From contig JBBCGR010000002.1 of NCBI GenBank assembly GCA_037201625.1, positions 124,001-188,000 on the forward strand: a stretch of DNA of 64,000 nt, read 5' to 3'. This document shows positions 52,508 to 62,107 of this stretch, piece by piece. The translations under genes were made by a program, and so were the position numbers. The stretch is from JAMXLO01 sp037201625. Its GTDB lineage: Bacteria > Pseudomonadota > Alphaproteobacteria > Acetobacterales > Acetobacteraceae. Within the stretch, counting starts at the first letter, position 1; the number at the start of each line of letters is the position of its first letter. Under the pieces are notes generated by a model. That model did no database searches and had not been told where the DNA came from. It was given only the letters and a program-made list of their open reading frames with translations.

Positions 52508-53851
52508 CTATTGCAGTGCGGTTATCTCGCGGGCCGACATCGACTGGATCGCCGACAGCCGCTTGAACAGCACATCGGCCGGAATGTCGGAGGCACCGGC
52601 GTCCAGGCAGTCGGCGAACTTGTCGTAGATCTGCGCCTCGGTCAGCGGACGTGAGGCATGGCCGGTGGCGCGCTTCACCGGTTCGCCGGCCACCATGCGG
52701 CCATCGGCCAGTTCCACGGTCACCTGGTCGTGCAAAGCCGCGCCGGGGAGGTCCGCGTCGTACTCGGTGGTCGTGACGATCTCCACCTTGCGCATGAGCG
52801 TCTGGATGTCCGGCCGCTGCACGAACTCATCGGTCAGTTCGCGCAGCCCGACACGCTTGGCGACGATGCCGCTCGCCATCGCGAATTCCATGCTGAACTT
52901 GGCCGCCAAGCCGGTCGCCGGCTCATGGTTGCGCAGCACAGTCGCGAAATAGTCGCTGATATTCACTGTGATCTTCTTCACCTCGTCGGCCTTGATGGAC
53001 GTGGCGTTCACAAGGTCCAGCATGCAGTCGATGGCGCGATGGGTGCAGTAGCAGGTGGGATATTTCTTGATGCCCAGACCCTGGGTGAGGATCGCCCACG
53101 ACTCACCGGGCTTCGCCTCGCTCGTGCGGTCCGCAGTGCCGGTGGGCGAGATCGCGTGCAGGAAACCCTGCGGGTGCTCCAGCGCGTCGGTGCTCGCAGT
53201 GAAGCCGGCCTCCGCCAGGCGCGCCGCCATGATCCCGGCATGGGCGGCCTTGCCGGCATGGAACGGCTTGGTCATCGTGCCGAAATTCGACATGAGGCCG
53301 GAGCTTTGCGACGCACCCAGGGCGATCGCCTGCGCCGCCTTGTCGGCATCCAGGCGACGCAGCGAGGCACAGGCGGCGGCCGCGGCGACCGCGCCGTACA
53401 GGCCGGTCGGGTGCCAGCCCTTCTTGTGCAGCAGGCCGGTGTCGCGGCGGAACAGTTCGGCCCAGGTCTCATAGCCGGCGACATAGGCCACGATCATGTC
53501 GGCGCCGCTGCGGCCAAGCGCTTCGGCTTCGGCGAGGATCGCAGGCACCAGCACCGTGCTGGGATGGCCGCGCAGCCCCACATCGTCATAGTCGAGCGCG
53601 TGCGCCGCCGTGCCGTTGATCCACGCGGCTTCCGGCGCCGTGCTCTTCTCCTTGCCGAAGGTGAGCGTGGCCGGCCCGTCGATCGGTGCCAGCACCTCCT
53701 TCATGATGCGCACGCAGTCCTCTCGCCGCCCGGCGATCATCGTGCCGATGCAGTCGATGAAGCCCAGGCGCGCGACGCGCACGGCTTCCTCCGGCAGACG
53801 GTTGGGCGACAGGTCGGCCACGAACTGGCCGAGGGTCTTGGTAAGGGACAT
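52508..53851 (-). CDS. MmgE/PrpD family protein
   Basis: A 447-residue protein of the 2-methylcitrate dehydratase/cis-aconitate decarboxylase family. Family segments include DCIGTMIAGRREDC, GTAAHALDYDD, GWHPTGLYGAVAAAAA and KPFHAGKAAHAG. It acts on tricarboxylic acids or similar substrates. It lies 24 bp downstream of the HMG-CoA lyase gene on the same strand and is probably in one operon with it. Confidence 0.92.
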   Translation of the reverse strand: MSLTKTLGQFVADLSPNRLPEEAVRVARLGFIDCIGTMIAGRREDCVRIMKEVLAPIDGPATLTFGKEKSTAPEAAWINGTAAHALDYDDVGLRGHPSTVLVPAILAEAEALGRSGADMIVAYVAGYETWAELFRRDTGLLHKKGWHPTGLYGAVAAAAACASLRRLDADKAAQAIALGASQSSGLMSNFGTMTKPFHAGKAAHAGIMAARLAEAGFTASTDALEHPQGFLHAISPTGTADRTSEAKPGESWAILTQGLGIKKYPTCYCTHRAIDCMLDLVNATSIKADEVKKITVNISDYFATVLRNHEPATGLAAKFSMEFAMASGIVAKRVGLRELTDEFVQRPDIQTLMRKVEIVTTTEYDADLPGAALHDQVTVELADGRMVAGEPVKRATGHASRPLTEAQIYDKFADCLDAGASDIPADVLFKRLSAIQSMSAREITALQ

Positions 53852-53875
53852 GTCAGGTCCTCCCTTTGATGTCAG

Positions 53876-54832
53876 TCAATGCAGCTTTGCGCGCAGCGCC
53901 TTCAGGCTGCCACCCATCTTCACCGATCCCGGCAGCGGATGACCGACAATGTCCTCGGCAAGCCGGGCCACCTCGATCAGACGATCGAGGTCGATGCCGG
54001 TCTCGATGCCCATCTCGTCGAGCATGAACACGAGGTCCTCGGTACAGACATTGCCCGCCGCGCCCTTGTGTTCGGCGAACGGGCAGCCGCCGAGGCCCGC
54101 GACAGTAGAATCGAAGATCGACACGCCCATCTCAAGGCCGGCATAGGCGTTGGCGATGCCCATGCCGCGCGTGTCGTGCAGATGCAGCGACAGCGTCAGG
54201 TCCGGGAAGCGTTCGCGCACCTTGCCCACCAGGAAGCGGATCGACTTCGGTGTCGCCCAGGCCATCGTATCGGCCAGCGAGAACACCTGCGGCGTCACCC
54301 CATGCTCCTCGGCGATGTCGAGCAGTTGCTGCATCAGATCGAGCACGCGCTGATGCGGGATCTCACCTTCGAAGTTGCAGCCGAACGCCGCCATGACGCT
54401 GGCGCGCTTCAGCGGAATGCCGAGTTGCTTGTAGGTGCGGAGGGTCTCGTGCGCCTGCTGGATGTTGTCCTCCATCGAGCGCTGCTGGTTGCGCGCCAGG
54501 AAGGTGGGCGATGCGGTCAGCGAGAACGAACCCTCGATGTCCAGCCGGTCGGTGGCGATGGCGCGATGCAGGCCCTTCAGGTTGAGCCACAACGCCGTGT
54601 AGTGCACGCCAGGCTTGCGGCGATAGCGCTGCACCACTTCGTCTGCGTCGGCCCAGCCAGGCACCCGATTGGGGTTGACGAAGGATGCGACCTGGATGTG
54701 GTTCAATCCGGTTTCCGACAACGCGTCGATCAGTTCGACCTTGCGATCCGTTGAGATCGGGCCCTTCTCGAACTGGAAACCTTCGCGCGGACCTTCCTCG
54801 TTGATCTGCACGAACCTGGGAAAGTCGGACAT
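53876..54832 (-). CDS. Hydroxymethylglutaryl-CoA lyase-like enzyme
   Basis: A 318-residue TIM-barrel lyase of the HMGL family. It starts MSDFPRFVQINEEGPREGFQ with a strong GGAGG site upstream. Conserved parts are the N-terminal EEGPREGFQ (the usual DGLQ region is changed), LHLHDTRGMGIANAYAGLEMG (metal-binding His) and GLGGCPFAEHKGAAGNVCTEDL (active-site Cys). It splits HMG-CoA or a similar 3-hydroxyacyl-CoA and may act with the MmgE/PrpD protein in acid degradation. Confidence 0.9.
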   Translation of the reverse strand: MSDFPRFVQINEEGPREGFQFEKGPISTDRKVELIDALSETGLNHIQVASFVNPNRVPGWADADEVVQRYRRKPGVHYTALWLNLKGLHRAIATDRLDIEGSFSLTASPTFLARNQQRSMEDNIQQAHETLRTYKQLGIPLKRASVMAAFGCNFEGEIPHQRVLDLMQQLLDIAEEHGVTPQVFSLADTMAWATPKSIRFLVGKVRERFPDLTLSLHLHDTRGMGIANAYAGLEMGVSIFDSTVAGLGGCPFAEHKGAAGNVCTEDLVFMLDEMGIETGIDLDRLIEVARLAEDIVGHPLPGSVKMGGSLKALRAKLH

Positions 54833-55052
54833 GTGGTGCTCCTCCCTCGCCTCGCCTCGGTCATTCAAAACCTGCATCGCCGCATTGCCAAGAGCGATGA
54901 CAAAAATCGTCGTTCTGAAATACAGGTCCCGAGCCCGGGATCCTTTTCACGTGTAACCGGCAAGTATCATCCAACCGTCATATTGACACTACGGCAATCG
55001 CGGCGCAGGTCACCCAACTGTGGGCCTGGATCAGCAAGGGGAACGCACAGCA

Positions 55053-56591
55053 ATGCGATGGCTATTGTTGTCAGGTGTGGCGGCGCTGGGAACAGTCGCG
55101 ACGGCCGCGCACGCCCAGGGGGTTGCACCCGGGGCACCGACGCAGGGGCAGTCGGCGTGGCCCACAACGGGCGGTTCGCTCGGCACCGCCAACAACAACA
55201 ACAACATGCAGCCGGCGATGCGGCCCGGTGCCTTCGCCAACCCCGCGCCCGGCACCATCGTGGTCCACATCAACGGCCGGGTGAACGCCGGGTTCGCCAG
55301 TTTCTGGAGCAACGCAGACACGCGCGTCGCCACCGCACCGGCCGCCGGCAGCACCGGCGCCACCTTCGGCAACAACGGGACCGGCGTGGTAAAGCTCGCG
55401 CCGTACAACCTGTTCAGCTACGCGCGGCTGTATTTCGGCGCTGATGCGATGGCGGCCAACGGGCTACGCTACGGCGCCGCGATCGAGATCCGGCAGAACT
55501 TTACCGGCCAGCTCAGCAACAATTCGAGTTCCGGCGCCAGCGGCTACACCTCGGCCCAGACGCTGTTCGTCCGCCGCGCCTTCACCTATGCCGCGGGCGA
55601 CACCTGGGGCATCGTGCGTCTCGGCGGGGCCGAAGGCATCATCGGTCTGTTCGACAACGGCGTCACGACCAACCAGTACCTGCCGACGGGCAATCTGCAG
55701 AACGGCAGCGACCTGGCCAGCCTGGCACCCGGCAGCGCCGCCGTGCCGTTCTTCTTCCTGTCGGGCGACGGGAACGAATACGGCAACGTCAAACTTGTCT
55801 ACCTTTCGCCGCAATTCGCCGGCTTCGACATCGGCGTGCAATACGCGCCGAACACCTCCAACGGGTTCGGCCTCAGCACCGGCAACCCGTTCAACGGCTC
55901 ACTCACCGGCAGCGGTACCGGCACCGGGACGGGCTGCTCGGTGGCAAACTCCGGCTGCCCCACGCTGTCGTCCGGGCCGGGTATCCAGGACGGTGCCCGG
56001 GTGCTCAACCAGACCGCGATCGGCGTGCGCTACCAGGGCAATTTCGGCGCCGTGGGGCTGCTCGCCTATGCGGCGTACGAGACCAGCGGCCACGCCAACT
56101 ACACCGGCCTGACGACGCCGGCGGTACTCGGCAACAGCGTGGCCGGCAGCAAGTTCACCGGCAAGTATGACGGGCTGAACTTCGGCAATGGCGGCCTCGC
56201 GGTGACCTATGGCGGCTTCACCCTCGCTGCCAACGTCATCGGCGGACGGATCAACGGCACGCTCGGCCTGGCGCCGCAGAACGGCGTGAGCGAGATCGCC
56301 TACCTGGTCGGTGCCAAATACGTGGCCGGACCGCTCACCATCGGTATCGCGGCCGAGCGCGGCTTCTATCAGGGCAACGTCAACCTGACCGGGATCAGCC
56401 AGCGGCGCGGCCAGGCGCTCGATATCGGCATGAGCTATTCGGTGGCTCCCGGCTATCAGGTGTATGCCGAGTACCAGTTGCAGGACATCACGCAAAGCAA
56501 CTTCAACTTCATCACCAACAGCATCGGATCGAATGCCAACAACAACATCCGCACGCAGGGCTTCGTACTCGGCAACATCGTGAACTTTTGA
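55053..56591 (+). CDS. Outer-membrane porin
   Basis: A 512-residue porin. The N-terminal signal peptide RWLLLSGVAALGTVATAAHA ends AHA. The sequence then shows many short amphipathic strands, NNNNN and other polar loops, a Cys pair in CSVANSGC inside a loop, and the C-terminal Phe of NIVNF that is needed for BAM-dependent folding. The ATG at 55053 has an AAGGGG site. Such porins are common in Acetobacteraceae. It lies next to organic-acid genes and may admit their substrates. Confidence 0.88.
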   Translation: MRWLLLSGVAALGTVATAAHAQGVAPGAPTQGQSAWPTTGGSLGTANNNNNMQPAMRPGAFANPAPGTIVVHINGRVNAGFASFWSNADTRVATAPAAGSTGATFGNNGTGVVKLAPYNLFSYARLYFGADAMAANGLRYGAAIEIRQNFTGQLSNNSSSGASGYTSAQTLFVRRAFTYAAGDTWGIVRLGGAEGIIGLFDNGVTTNQYLPTGNLQNGSDLASLAPGSAAVPFFFLSGDGNEYGNVKLVYLSPQFAGFDIGVQYAPNTSNGFGLSTGNPFNGSLTGSGTGTGTGCSVANSGCPTLSSGPGIQDGARVLNQTAIGVRYQGNFGAVGLLAYAAYETSGHANYTGLTTPAVLGNSVAGSKFTGKYDGLNFGNGGLAVTYGGFTLAANVIGGRINGTLGLAPQNGVSEIAYLVGAKYVAGPLTIGIAAERGFYQGNVNLTGISQRRGQALDIGMSYSVAPGYQVYAEYQLQDITQSNFNFITNSIGSNANNNIRTQGFVLGNIVNF

Positions 56592-56657
56592 CCCGGGCTG
56601 GACCGGCCAGGCGCGGCGCTTCTACCATCGCGACTCGCGATGCGAGGGAGAAGCGTC

Positions 56658-57539
56658 ATGGCCGGTCCAGAACGGCTGCGTGCGTTGTTGCGGGGTGATG
56701 GCATGGTCATTGCCCCCGGCGTGTACGATGGGCTCACCGCGAAGCTCACCGAGCAGGCAGGCTTTCCCGCCGTCTACATGACCGGCGCGGGCACCTCGGT
56801 CGCGCATGGCTATCCGGATTTCGGCCTGCTGACCATGAGCGAGATGGTGGACAATGCCGCCCGGATCGCGCGCTCGGTCGATGTGCCGGTGATCGCCGAC
56901 GCCGACACCGGCTATGGCAACGAATTGAATGCGTTTCGTACGGTACAGGAATACGAGCGGCGCGGCGTGGCAGCGATCCATATCGAGGATCAGGTGTCGC
57001 CAAAGCGCTGCGGGCACCTGGACGACAAGGAGATCGTGCCGCGGGAGGATTGGCTGGCGAAGATCCGCGCCGCCGGCGCCGCGCGGCGCGATCCGGACTT
57101 CATGATCATTGCACGGACGGACGCGCGCGCGATGGCCGGCTTCGAGGAGGCCGTGGGGCGGGCAAATGCGGCGCTCGCGGCGGGCGCCGATATGGCGTTC
57201 GTCGAAGCGCCGCAGACGATCGAGGAACTCGCAGCGGTACCGAAGCGCGTCGCGGGTCCGTGCCTGCTGAACGTGGTGTGGGGCGGCAAAACGCCGGACA
57301 TCGATTTGCGGGAGGCACAGGCGATGGGCTACCGCCTGGCGATCGTTCCCGGCCTTCTGCTGAAGGCGGTGATCGGCGCGTGCGACGAAGCGCTTGCGGC
57401 ATTGCAGGGACAGCATGCACACCCGGTTCCGCATGGGCGCATGACGGTGCGGGAGGCCTTCGACCGGGTCGGCGCGCGTGAGTGGGATACGCTGCGCACG
57501 CGGTTTCGCGACGCCGGGGAGCGCCGCGCGGCGGAGTAG
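56658..57539 (+). CDS. Isocitrate lyase/phosphoenolpyruvate mutase family enzyme
   Basis: A 293-residue TIM-barrel enzyme. APGVYDGLTAKLTEQAGF, DADTGYGNELNAFRTVQEYE and the catalytic loop SPKRCGHLDDKEIVP (active-site Cys) show the methylisocitrate lyase/oxaloacetate decarboxylase subfamily. It breaks or forms C-C bonds next to a carboxylate. The start has GGGAGAAG 8 bases upstream; six codons before it remain open. Confidence 0.92.
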   Translation: MAGPERLRALLRGDGMVIAPGVYDGLTAKLTEQAGFPAVYMTGAGTSVAHGYPDFGLLTMSEMVDNAARIARSVDVPVIADADTGYGNELNAFRTVQEYERRGVAAIHIEDQVSPKRCGHLDDKEIVPREDWLAKIRAAGAARRDPDFMIIARTDARAMAGFEEAVGRANAALAAGADMAFVEAPQTIEELAAVPKRVAGPCLLNVVWGGKTPDIDLREAQAMGYRLAIVPGLLLKAVIGACDEALAALQGQHAHPVPHGRMTVREAFDRVGAREWDTLRTRFRDAGERRAAE

Positions 57540-57595
57540 CGCGGCGCGTGGCTTCGTGAGAGGCTTCCCCCGATCCGACGACGGGGGAAACGGTC

Positions 57596-58549
57596 ATGAC
57601 AACAATAGGCAGCGGCGACTACGTGTATGAGCCGGTGGTCGACTGGGCGAAGCTGCCGTCCGGCTGGTCGTTCAAGGAGATCGGCTCGGTCGGCGTCGAC
57701 CGCAACGACAATGTCTACGTCTTCAACCGCGGCGAACATCCGATGATCGTGTTCGACCGCGAGGGCAATTTCCTGCGCTCCTGGGGCGAAGGCGTGTTCC
57801 CTCGTGCGCATGGCGTGTTCATGGCGCCGGACGACACGATCTGGCTGACCGATGATGGCGACCACACGGTCCGGCAGTGCACGCTCGACGGCAAGGTGCT
57901 GCTGACGCTGGGCGTCCCGGGCAAGCCGTCTCCTTATATGAGTGGCGAGCCGTTCCACCGCTGCACGCACACGGCGATGTCGCCGCAGGGCGATATCTAC
58001 GTCTCGGATGGGTACGGCAATTCGCGGGTTCACAAATATTCGCCGAACGGCAAGCTGCTGCTGTCCTGGGGCGCGCCGGGCACCGATCCGGGCGAATTCA
58101 ACATCGCCCACAACATCACCTGCGACGCGGATGGCTGGGTGTACGTGGCCGACCGCGAGAATCACCGCGTGCAGGTATTCGACGGCAATGGCCGGTACGA
58201 GACGCAGTGGAACAACCTGCACCGGCCGTGCGGCCTCTACATGCCGCCCGGCAAGTGCCCGATCTGCTATATCGGCGAGCTTGGCAGCAGCCTGGCGATC
58301 AACCGCAACGTGCCGAATATCGGGCCGCGGGTGACGATCGTCGATCATACCGGCAAGTGCATCGGACGGCTTGGCGGCCTCGGGCCGGGCATCGGACCCA
58401 CCGAGTTCCTGGCGCCGCACGGCCTCAGCGTGGATTCGCGCGGCGACCTCTATGTCGGCGAGGTGTCCTGGAACAACTGGCCGCAGACCTATCCGGACAA
58501 GCCGCGGCCCGACAACCTCCGTTCGCTGCACAAATTCCGCAAGCTGTGA
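57596..58549 (+). CDS. NHL-repeat beta-propeller protein (peptidylglycine-amidating lyase-like)
   Basis: A 317-residue six-bladed beta-propeller made of NHL repeats, for example GVDRNDNVYVFNRGEHPMIVFD, DTIWLTDDGDHTVRQ, DIYVSDGYGNSRVHKYSPNG and GWVYVADRENHRVQVFD. This resembles the peptidyl-alpha-hydroxyglycine lyase family in bacterial catabolic clusters. No signal peptide is seen. It starts 57 bp after the lyase-family gene and is likely in the same transcription unit. The catalytic role is unknown. Confidence 0.88.
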   Translation: MTTIGSGDYVYEPVVDWAKLPSGWSFKEIGSVGVDRNDNVYVFNRGEHPMIVFDREGNFLRSWGEGVFPRAHGVFMAPDDTIWLTDDGDHTVRQCTLDGKVLLTLGVPGKPSPYMSGEPFHRCTHTAMSPQGDIYVSDGYGNSRVHKYSPNGKLLLSWGAPGTDPGEFNIAHNITCDADGWVYVADRENHRVQVFDGNGRYETQWNNLHRPCGLYMPPGKCPICYIGELGSSLAINRNVPNIGPRVTIVDHTGKCIGRLGGLGPGIGPTEFLAPHGLSVDSRGDLYVGEVSWNNWPQTYPDKPRPDNLRSLHKFRKL

Positions 58550-58591
58550 GCCGCGGGCGGGCGGTGGCGCGATGCCGCCGGCCCGCCGCCC

Positions 58592-59749
58592 TCAATCCTC
58601 CAGCCGGTGCACGTCGTGCACGATGATGCCGCTGTCCGCGGGCGGCACGACCAGCCACTTCTTGTGGCGCAGCGTGCGGACCGTATCGCGGTAGCCGGTC
58701 TCCCAGTGCTCGCGCATCGAGGTCGAGCTGAACTCGTAGTCCTTGGCCTGGCTCTCATAGGCCTTCTGTTGATAGATCAGCAGGACGATGGCGACCTCCG
58801 GGATGTCCTGGAGCCGCCGCCGCATTTCCCGCTCCTCCTCATCCAGCATGTCGTCGGGCACCTTGTTCAGCACGCGCCGCAGCGTGAGCAGGGATTGGTG
58901 CTGGCGCTGGAAGTAGTCGGTGACCAGGCGGGTGCGGCTCGAGTACTGGATGTCCTTCTGACGCGCCAGCACGTCGTACATGTCCCGCGGCAACTGGCCT
59001 CGCGCGCTGAACAGGTCCACCTGGAACACCAGCAGGTTCTCCGACGGGCTGGTCTCCAGCACATGTTGCAGCGGGGTGTTGGAGACCAGGCCGCCGTCCC
59101 AGTAGTGGTCGGACCCGATGCTCACCATGGGCAGGGCGGGCGGCAGGGCGCCGCTGGCCATCACGTGTTCGGGCAGAATCTCGGTCGCCATGTTGTCGAA
59201 ATAGGTGAAGTTGCCGTTCAGGACGTTCACCGCGCCACAGGCGAAGCGGGTTTCCTTGCGGTTGAGCAGATCGAAATCCACCAGGCGCAGCAGCGTCTCG
59301 CGCAGCGGGGCGCTGTTATAGAAGCTGGTCGCGGTCCGGGCGCCACGCAGGCTGAACCAGGGGTTGGGCATCTGCGGCTCGAAGAACCCGGGCTGGCCCA
59401 GCATCGTGGTGATCCAGGACGACCAGGCGTTGCGCGCCTTCCGCGGATCGTCGCCGTCAGGGGTATAGGCCCAGATGCTGCGGGCGGTGATGGTCTCCCA
59501 GAATTCGCGCAGCCGCTCCAGCCGCCGCTCCGGCGGATTGCCGGCGATGATGGCGGAATTGATCCCGCCGATGGAGACGCCGGCGACCCAGTCGGGCTCC
59601 AGGCCTTCTTCGTGCAGCGCCTGGTAGACGCCGGCCTGGTAGGCGCCGAGTGCGCCGCCGCCCTGCAGCACGAGGGCCAGGCTGTTCCATCCGGGTGGGC
59701 GCCACGGCGAACGCGGGGGACGGGGATCGGGCAGCGAGCCGATGTCCAT
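58592..59749 (-). CDS. Patatin-like phospholipase
   Basis: A 385-residue lipid acyl hydrolase starting MDIGSLPDPRPP. The oxyanion loop is VLQGGGALGAYQAG, the nucleophile Ser lies in GVSIGGINSA, and the catalytic Asp in WDGGLVSNTPL. A C-terminal extension of about 110 residues (RQHQSLLTLRRVLNKVPDDM to HKKWLVVPPADSG) matches the DUF3734 tail of this subgroup. It acts on membrane phospholipids or storage polyester-linked lipids. It is divergent from the acetoacetate decarboxylase gene. Confidence 0.92.
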   Translation of the reverse strand: MDIGSLPDPRPPRSPWRPPGWNSLALVLQGGGALGAYQAGVYQALHEEGLEPDWVAGVSIGGINSAIIAGNPPERRLERLREFWETITARSIWAYTPDGDDPRKARNAWSSWITTMLGQPGFFEPQMPNPWFSLRGARTATSFYNSAPLRETLLRLVDFDLLNRKETRFACGAVNVLNGNFTYFDNMATEILPEHVMASGALPPALPMVSIGSDHYWDGGLVSNTPLQHVLETSPSENLLVFQVDLFSARGQLPRDMYDVLARQKDIQYSSRTRLVTDYFQRQHQSLLTLRRVLNKVPDDMLDEEEREMRRRLQDIPEVAIVLLIYQQKAYESQAKDYEFSSTSMREHWETGYRDTVRTLRHKKWLVVPPADSGIIVHDVHRLED

Positions 59750-59863
59750 CGAGGGCACCTCCGGCGAATTGTGCAGTGCAACAGAATTCTGCCAAGCTTC
59801 ATACCAAAGCCTGCCGCGACGAAGCAGTCTTTTGGCGCCGTGCAATGAAAGGTTCAGCGACCC

Positions 59864-60604
59864 ATGACGCGTGACGAGATCCTCGCTGCGTCCTCGATGC
59901 CCCTGTCGAGCCCGAGCTATCCGAAGGGCCCGTACCGATTCATCGACCGGGAATACCTGCTCATCCATTATGAGTCGGACCCCGAGGCGATCCGCGCGAT
60001 GCTGCCCGAGCCGCTGGAGCCGGACGGCAACCATGTGATCTTCGAATGGATGAAGATGCTGGATAGCAGCGGGTTCGGCAGCTACCAGGAGAGCGGCATC
60101 AACATCGCCGCCCGGTGGCAGGGCAAGCCGTGCAACTACAGCGCCATGATGTTCCTGGACGATGAGGCACCGACCACCGGGGGGCGGGAGATCTGGGGAT
60201 TCCCGAAAAAGATCGGCGACCCGGAATTGCGGGTCATCCACGACACGCTGACCGGCACGCTGCGCTACGCGGAGCGGGAGGTCGCCCTTGGCACGATGGG
60301 ATATAAGTACCAGTCCCTGGCCGAGGACCACGGCGAGACGCTGGCGGCGATGGGCAAGCTCAACGTCAACCTGAAATTCATTCCCGACGTCGATGGATCG
60401 CCGAAGATCGTTCAACTGGTCGGCTACCGGCTGGCCAATGTGGTGCTGAAGGGCGCCTGGGCCGGGCCGGCGCGACTGCACCTGGTGCCGCACGTGAACT
60501 GCCGCGTCGCCGACCTGCCGGTGCGGCGGATCCTGTTCGGACGGCACATCATCGCCGACCTCACGCTGCCCTACGGGGAGGTGCTGTTCGACTATCTGGC
60601 CTGA
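59864..60604 (+). CDS. adc: Acetoacetate decarboxylase
   Basis: A 246-residue enzyme converting acetoacetate to acetone and CO2. The Schiff-base Lys pair is in GFPKKIGDPELR, with GGREIWGFPKK before it. YPKGPYRFIDREYL is the family start. It precedes 3-hydroxybutyrate dehydrogenase by 69 bp; together they form a ketone-body module (3-hydroxybutyrate to acetoacetate to acetone), in keeping with polyhydroxybutyrate use. Confidence 0.94.
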   Translation: MTRDEILAASSMPLSSPSYPKGPYRFIDREYLLIHYESDPEAIRAMLPEPLEPDGNHVIFEWMKMLDSSGFGSYQESGINIAARWQGKPCNYSAMMFLDDEAPTTGGREIWGFPKKIGDPELRVIHDTLTGTLRYAEREVALGTMGYKYQSLAEDHGETLAAMGKLNVNLKFIPDVDGSPKIVQLVGYRLANVVLKGAWAGPARLHLVPHVNCRVADLPVRRILFGRHIIADLTLPYGEVLFDYLA

Positions 60605-60673
60605 ACCGGCCTGCCTGGGCCGGATCGCCTGAGTCGCGATCGGGGCGTGAACCAGCAAAGGAAGGAATTGCAC

Positions 60674-61459
60674 ATGAGCCTGAAGGGCAAGGTGGCCCTG
60701 GTCACCGGATCGACCAGCGGGATCGGACATGGCATCGCAACCTGCCTGGCGGCCGAGGGCGCCGACATCATGCTGAACGGGTTCGGCGATGCGGCGCAGA
60801 TCGAGGACATCCGTGCGGGCATGGCTGCCACGCACGGCGTGCGGGTCGCCTATTCGGGGGCCGACATCTCCAAGCCCGAGCAGGTGGCGGCAATGGTGGC
60901 GGAGGCGGAGGCCACGCTCGGGTCGCTGGACATCCTGGTGAACAATGCCGGGATCCAGTTCACCGCGAATATCGAAGATTTCCCGACCGAGCGGTGGGAT
61001 TCGATCATCGCGATCAACCTCTCGGGCGTGTTCCACGGCATGAAGGCGGCGATCCCCGGCATGAAGCGGCGCGGCTGGGGCCGGATCGTCAACATCGCCT
61101 CGGCGCACGGCCTGGTCGCCAGCCCGCTTAAGGTCGCCTATGTCGCGGCCAAGCACGGCGTGCTGGGAATGACCAAGGTGGCCGCGCTCGAACTCGCCAA
61201 CCACGGGGTGACCGTGAACGCGATCTGCCCGGGCTGGGTGCTGACGCCGCTGGTGCAGAAGCAACTCGATGACCGGGCGAAGGCCGAAGGCACGACGGTC
61301 GACGAGCAGAAGCAGCGATTCCTGTCCGAGAAGCAGGCGATGACGCAGTTCTCCACGCCCGAGCAGATCGGCGCGGCGGCGGTTTTCCTGTGCTCCGAAG
61401 GGGCGAAGACGATCACCGGCATACCATTGTCGATCGACGGGGGCTGGGTCGCACAATAG
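60674..61459 (+). CDS. bdhA: 3-hydroxybutyrate dehydrogenase
   Basis: A 261-residue SDR starting MSLKGKVALVTGSTSGIGHGIA after a strong AGGAAGGAAT site. ILVNNAGIQFTA, IASAHGLVASPLKVAYVAAKHG (Ser, Tyr, Lys) and CPGWVLTPLVQKQL are specific to D-3-hydroxybutyrate dehydrogenase, including the Gln-containing helix. It oxidises 3-hydroxybutyrate to acetoacetate with NAD. Confidence 0.94.
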   Translation: MSLKGKVALVTGSTSGIGHGIATCLAAEGADIMLNGFGDAAQIEDIRAGMAATHGVRVAYSGADISKPEQVAAMVAEAEATLGSLDILVNNAGIQFTANIEDFPTERWDSIIAINLSGVFHGMKAAIPGMKRRGWGRIVNIASAHGLVASPLKVAYVAAKHGVLGMTKVAALELANHGVTVNAICPGWVLTPLVQKQLDDRAKAEGTTVDEQKQRFLSEKQAMTQFSTPEQIGAAAVFLCSEGAKTITGIPLSIDGGWVAQ

Positions 61460-61516
61460 TGGCCCGGGCTCCGCGGTCGGTCGTAGGATACGCGACCGAT
61501 AACCGACGGGTGCCCG

Positions 61517-62107
61517 ATGAACGAGATTGCCCGCTTCGCCGCGATGATGCGGCGCTCCGCCGAACTAAAACTGCGGGTGGCGACCGAACTGGGGGACACG
61601 GTGGTCGCCGTGGTCGAGGCCTGCGAAAGCAGCCTGCGCCGCGGCGGCAAGCTGATGTTCTGCGGCAATGGCGGGTCGGCGGCCGACAGCCAGCACCTGG
61701 CAACCGAGATGCTGATCCGGCTGCGCGGCTCGGTGGAGCGCCCCTCCTGGCCGGCGCTGGCGCTGACATTTGATCCGGCGGCACTGACCGCGGGCGGGAA
61801 CGACTACGGCTATGAAAGGGTGTTCGAGCGCCCACTGCGTGGCCTGGGCCGCGCGGGCGACGTGCTGTTCGGCATCACGACGTCCGGACGGTCCGCCAAC
61901 GTGGTGCGCGCCCTGGGCGCCGCGCGCGAGATGGGGATCGTCACGGTGGGGCTGCTGGGCGGCGCGGGCGAGCCGGCGCTGGGTCTGTGCGATCACGCCT
62001 TGCTGGTGCCCGACGGCGAGACCGCGCGCGTGCAGGAGTGCCACATCGCGCTCGGGCACGCGGTGCTGGAGCTGCTCGAGGACCGGCTGGTGGCACGGCC
62101 GCTATGA
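61517..62107 (+). CDS. SIS-domain sugar isomerase, phosphoheptose isomerase-like
   Basis: A 196-residue SIS protein with the GmhA pattern: FCGNGGSAADSQHLATEML, then GITTSGRSANVVRAL and VQECHIALGHAV with the metal or catalytic Glu and His. GmhA turns sedoheptulose 7-phosphate into D-glycero-heptose 7-phosphate for lipopolysaccharide. Only a sugar epimerase, and no other heptose gene, is beside it. Its stop overlaps the epimerase start. Confidence 0.88.
   Translation: MNEIARFAAMMRRSAELKLRVATELGDTVVAVVEACESSLRRGGKLMFCGNGGSAADSQHLATEMLIRLRGSVERPSWPALALTFDPAALTAGGNDYGYERVFERPLRGLGRAGDVLFGITTSGRSANVVRALGAAREMGIVTVGLLGGAGEPALGLCDHALLVPDGETARVQECHIALGHAVLELLEDRLVARPL

Noticed and set aside
54833..55052. 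A small gene between the HMG-CoA lyase-like and porin genes
   Set aside because: No ORF with a ribosome-binding site or plausible composition. It is treated as a divergent promoter region.
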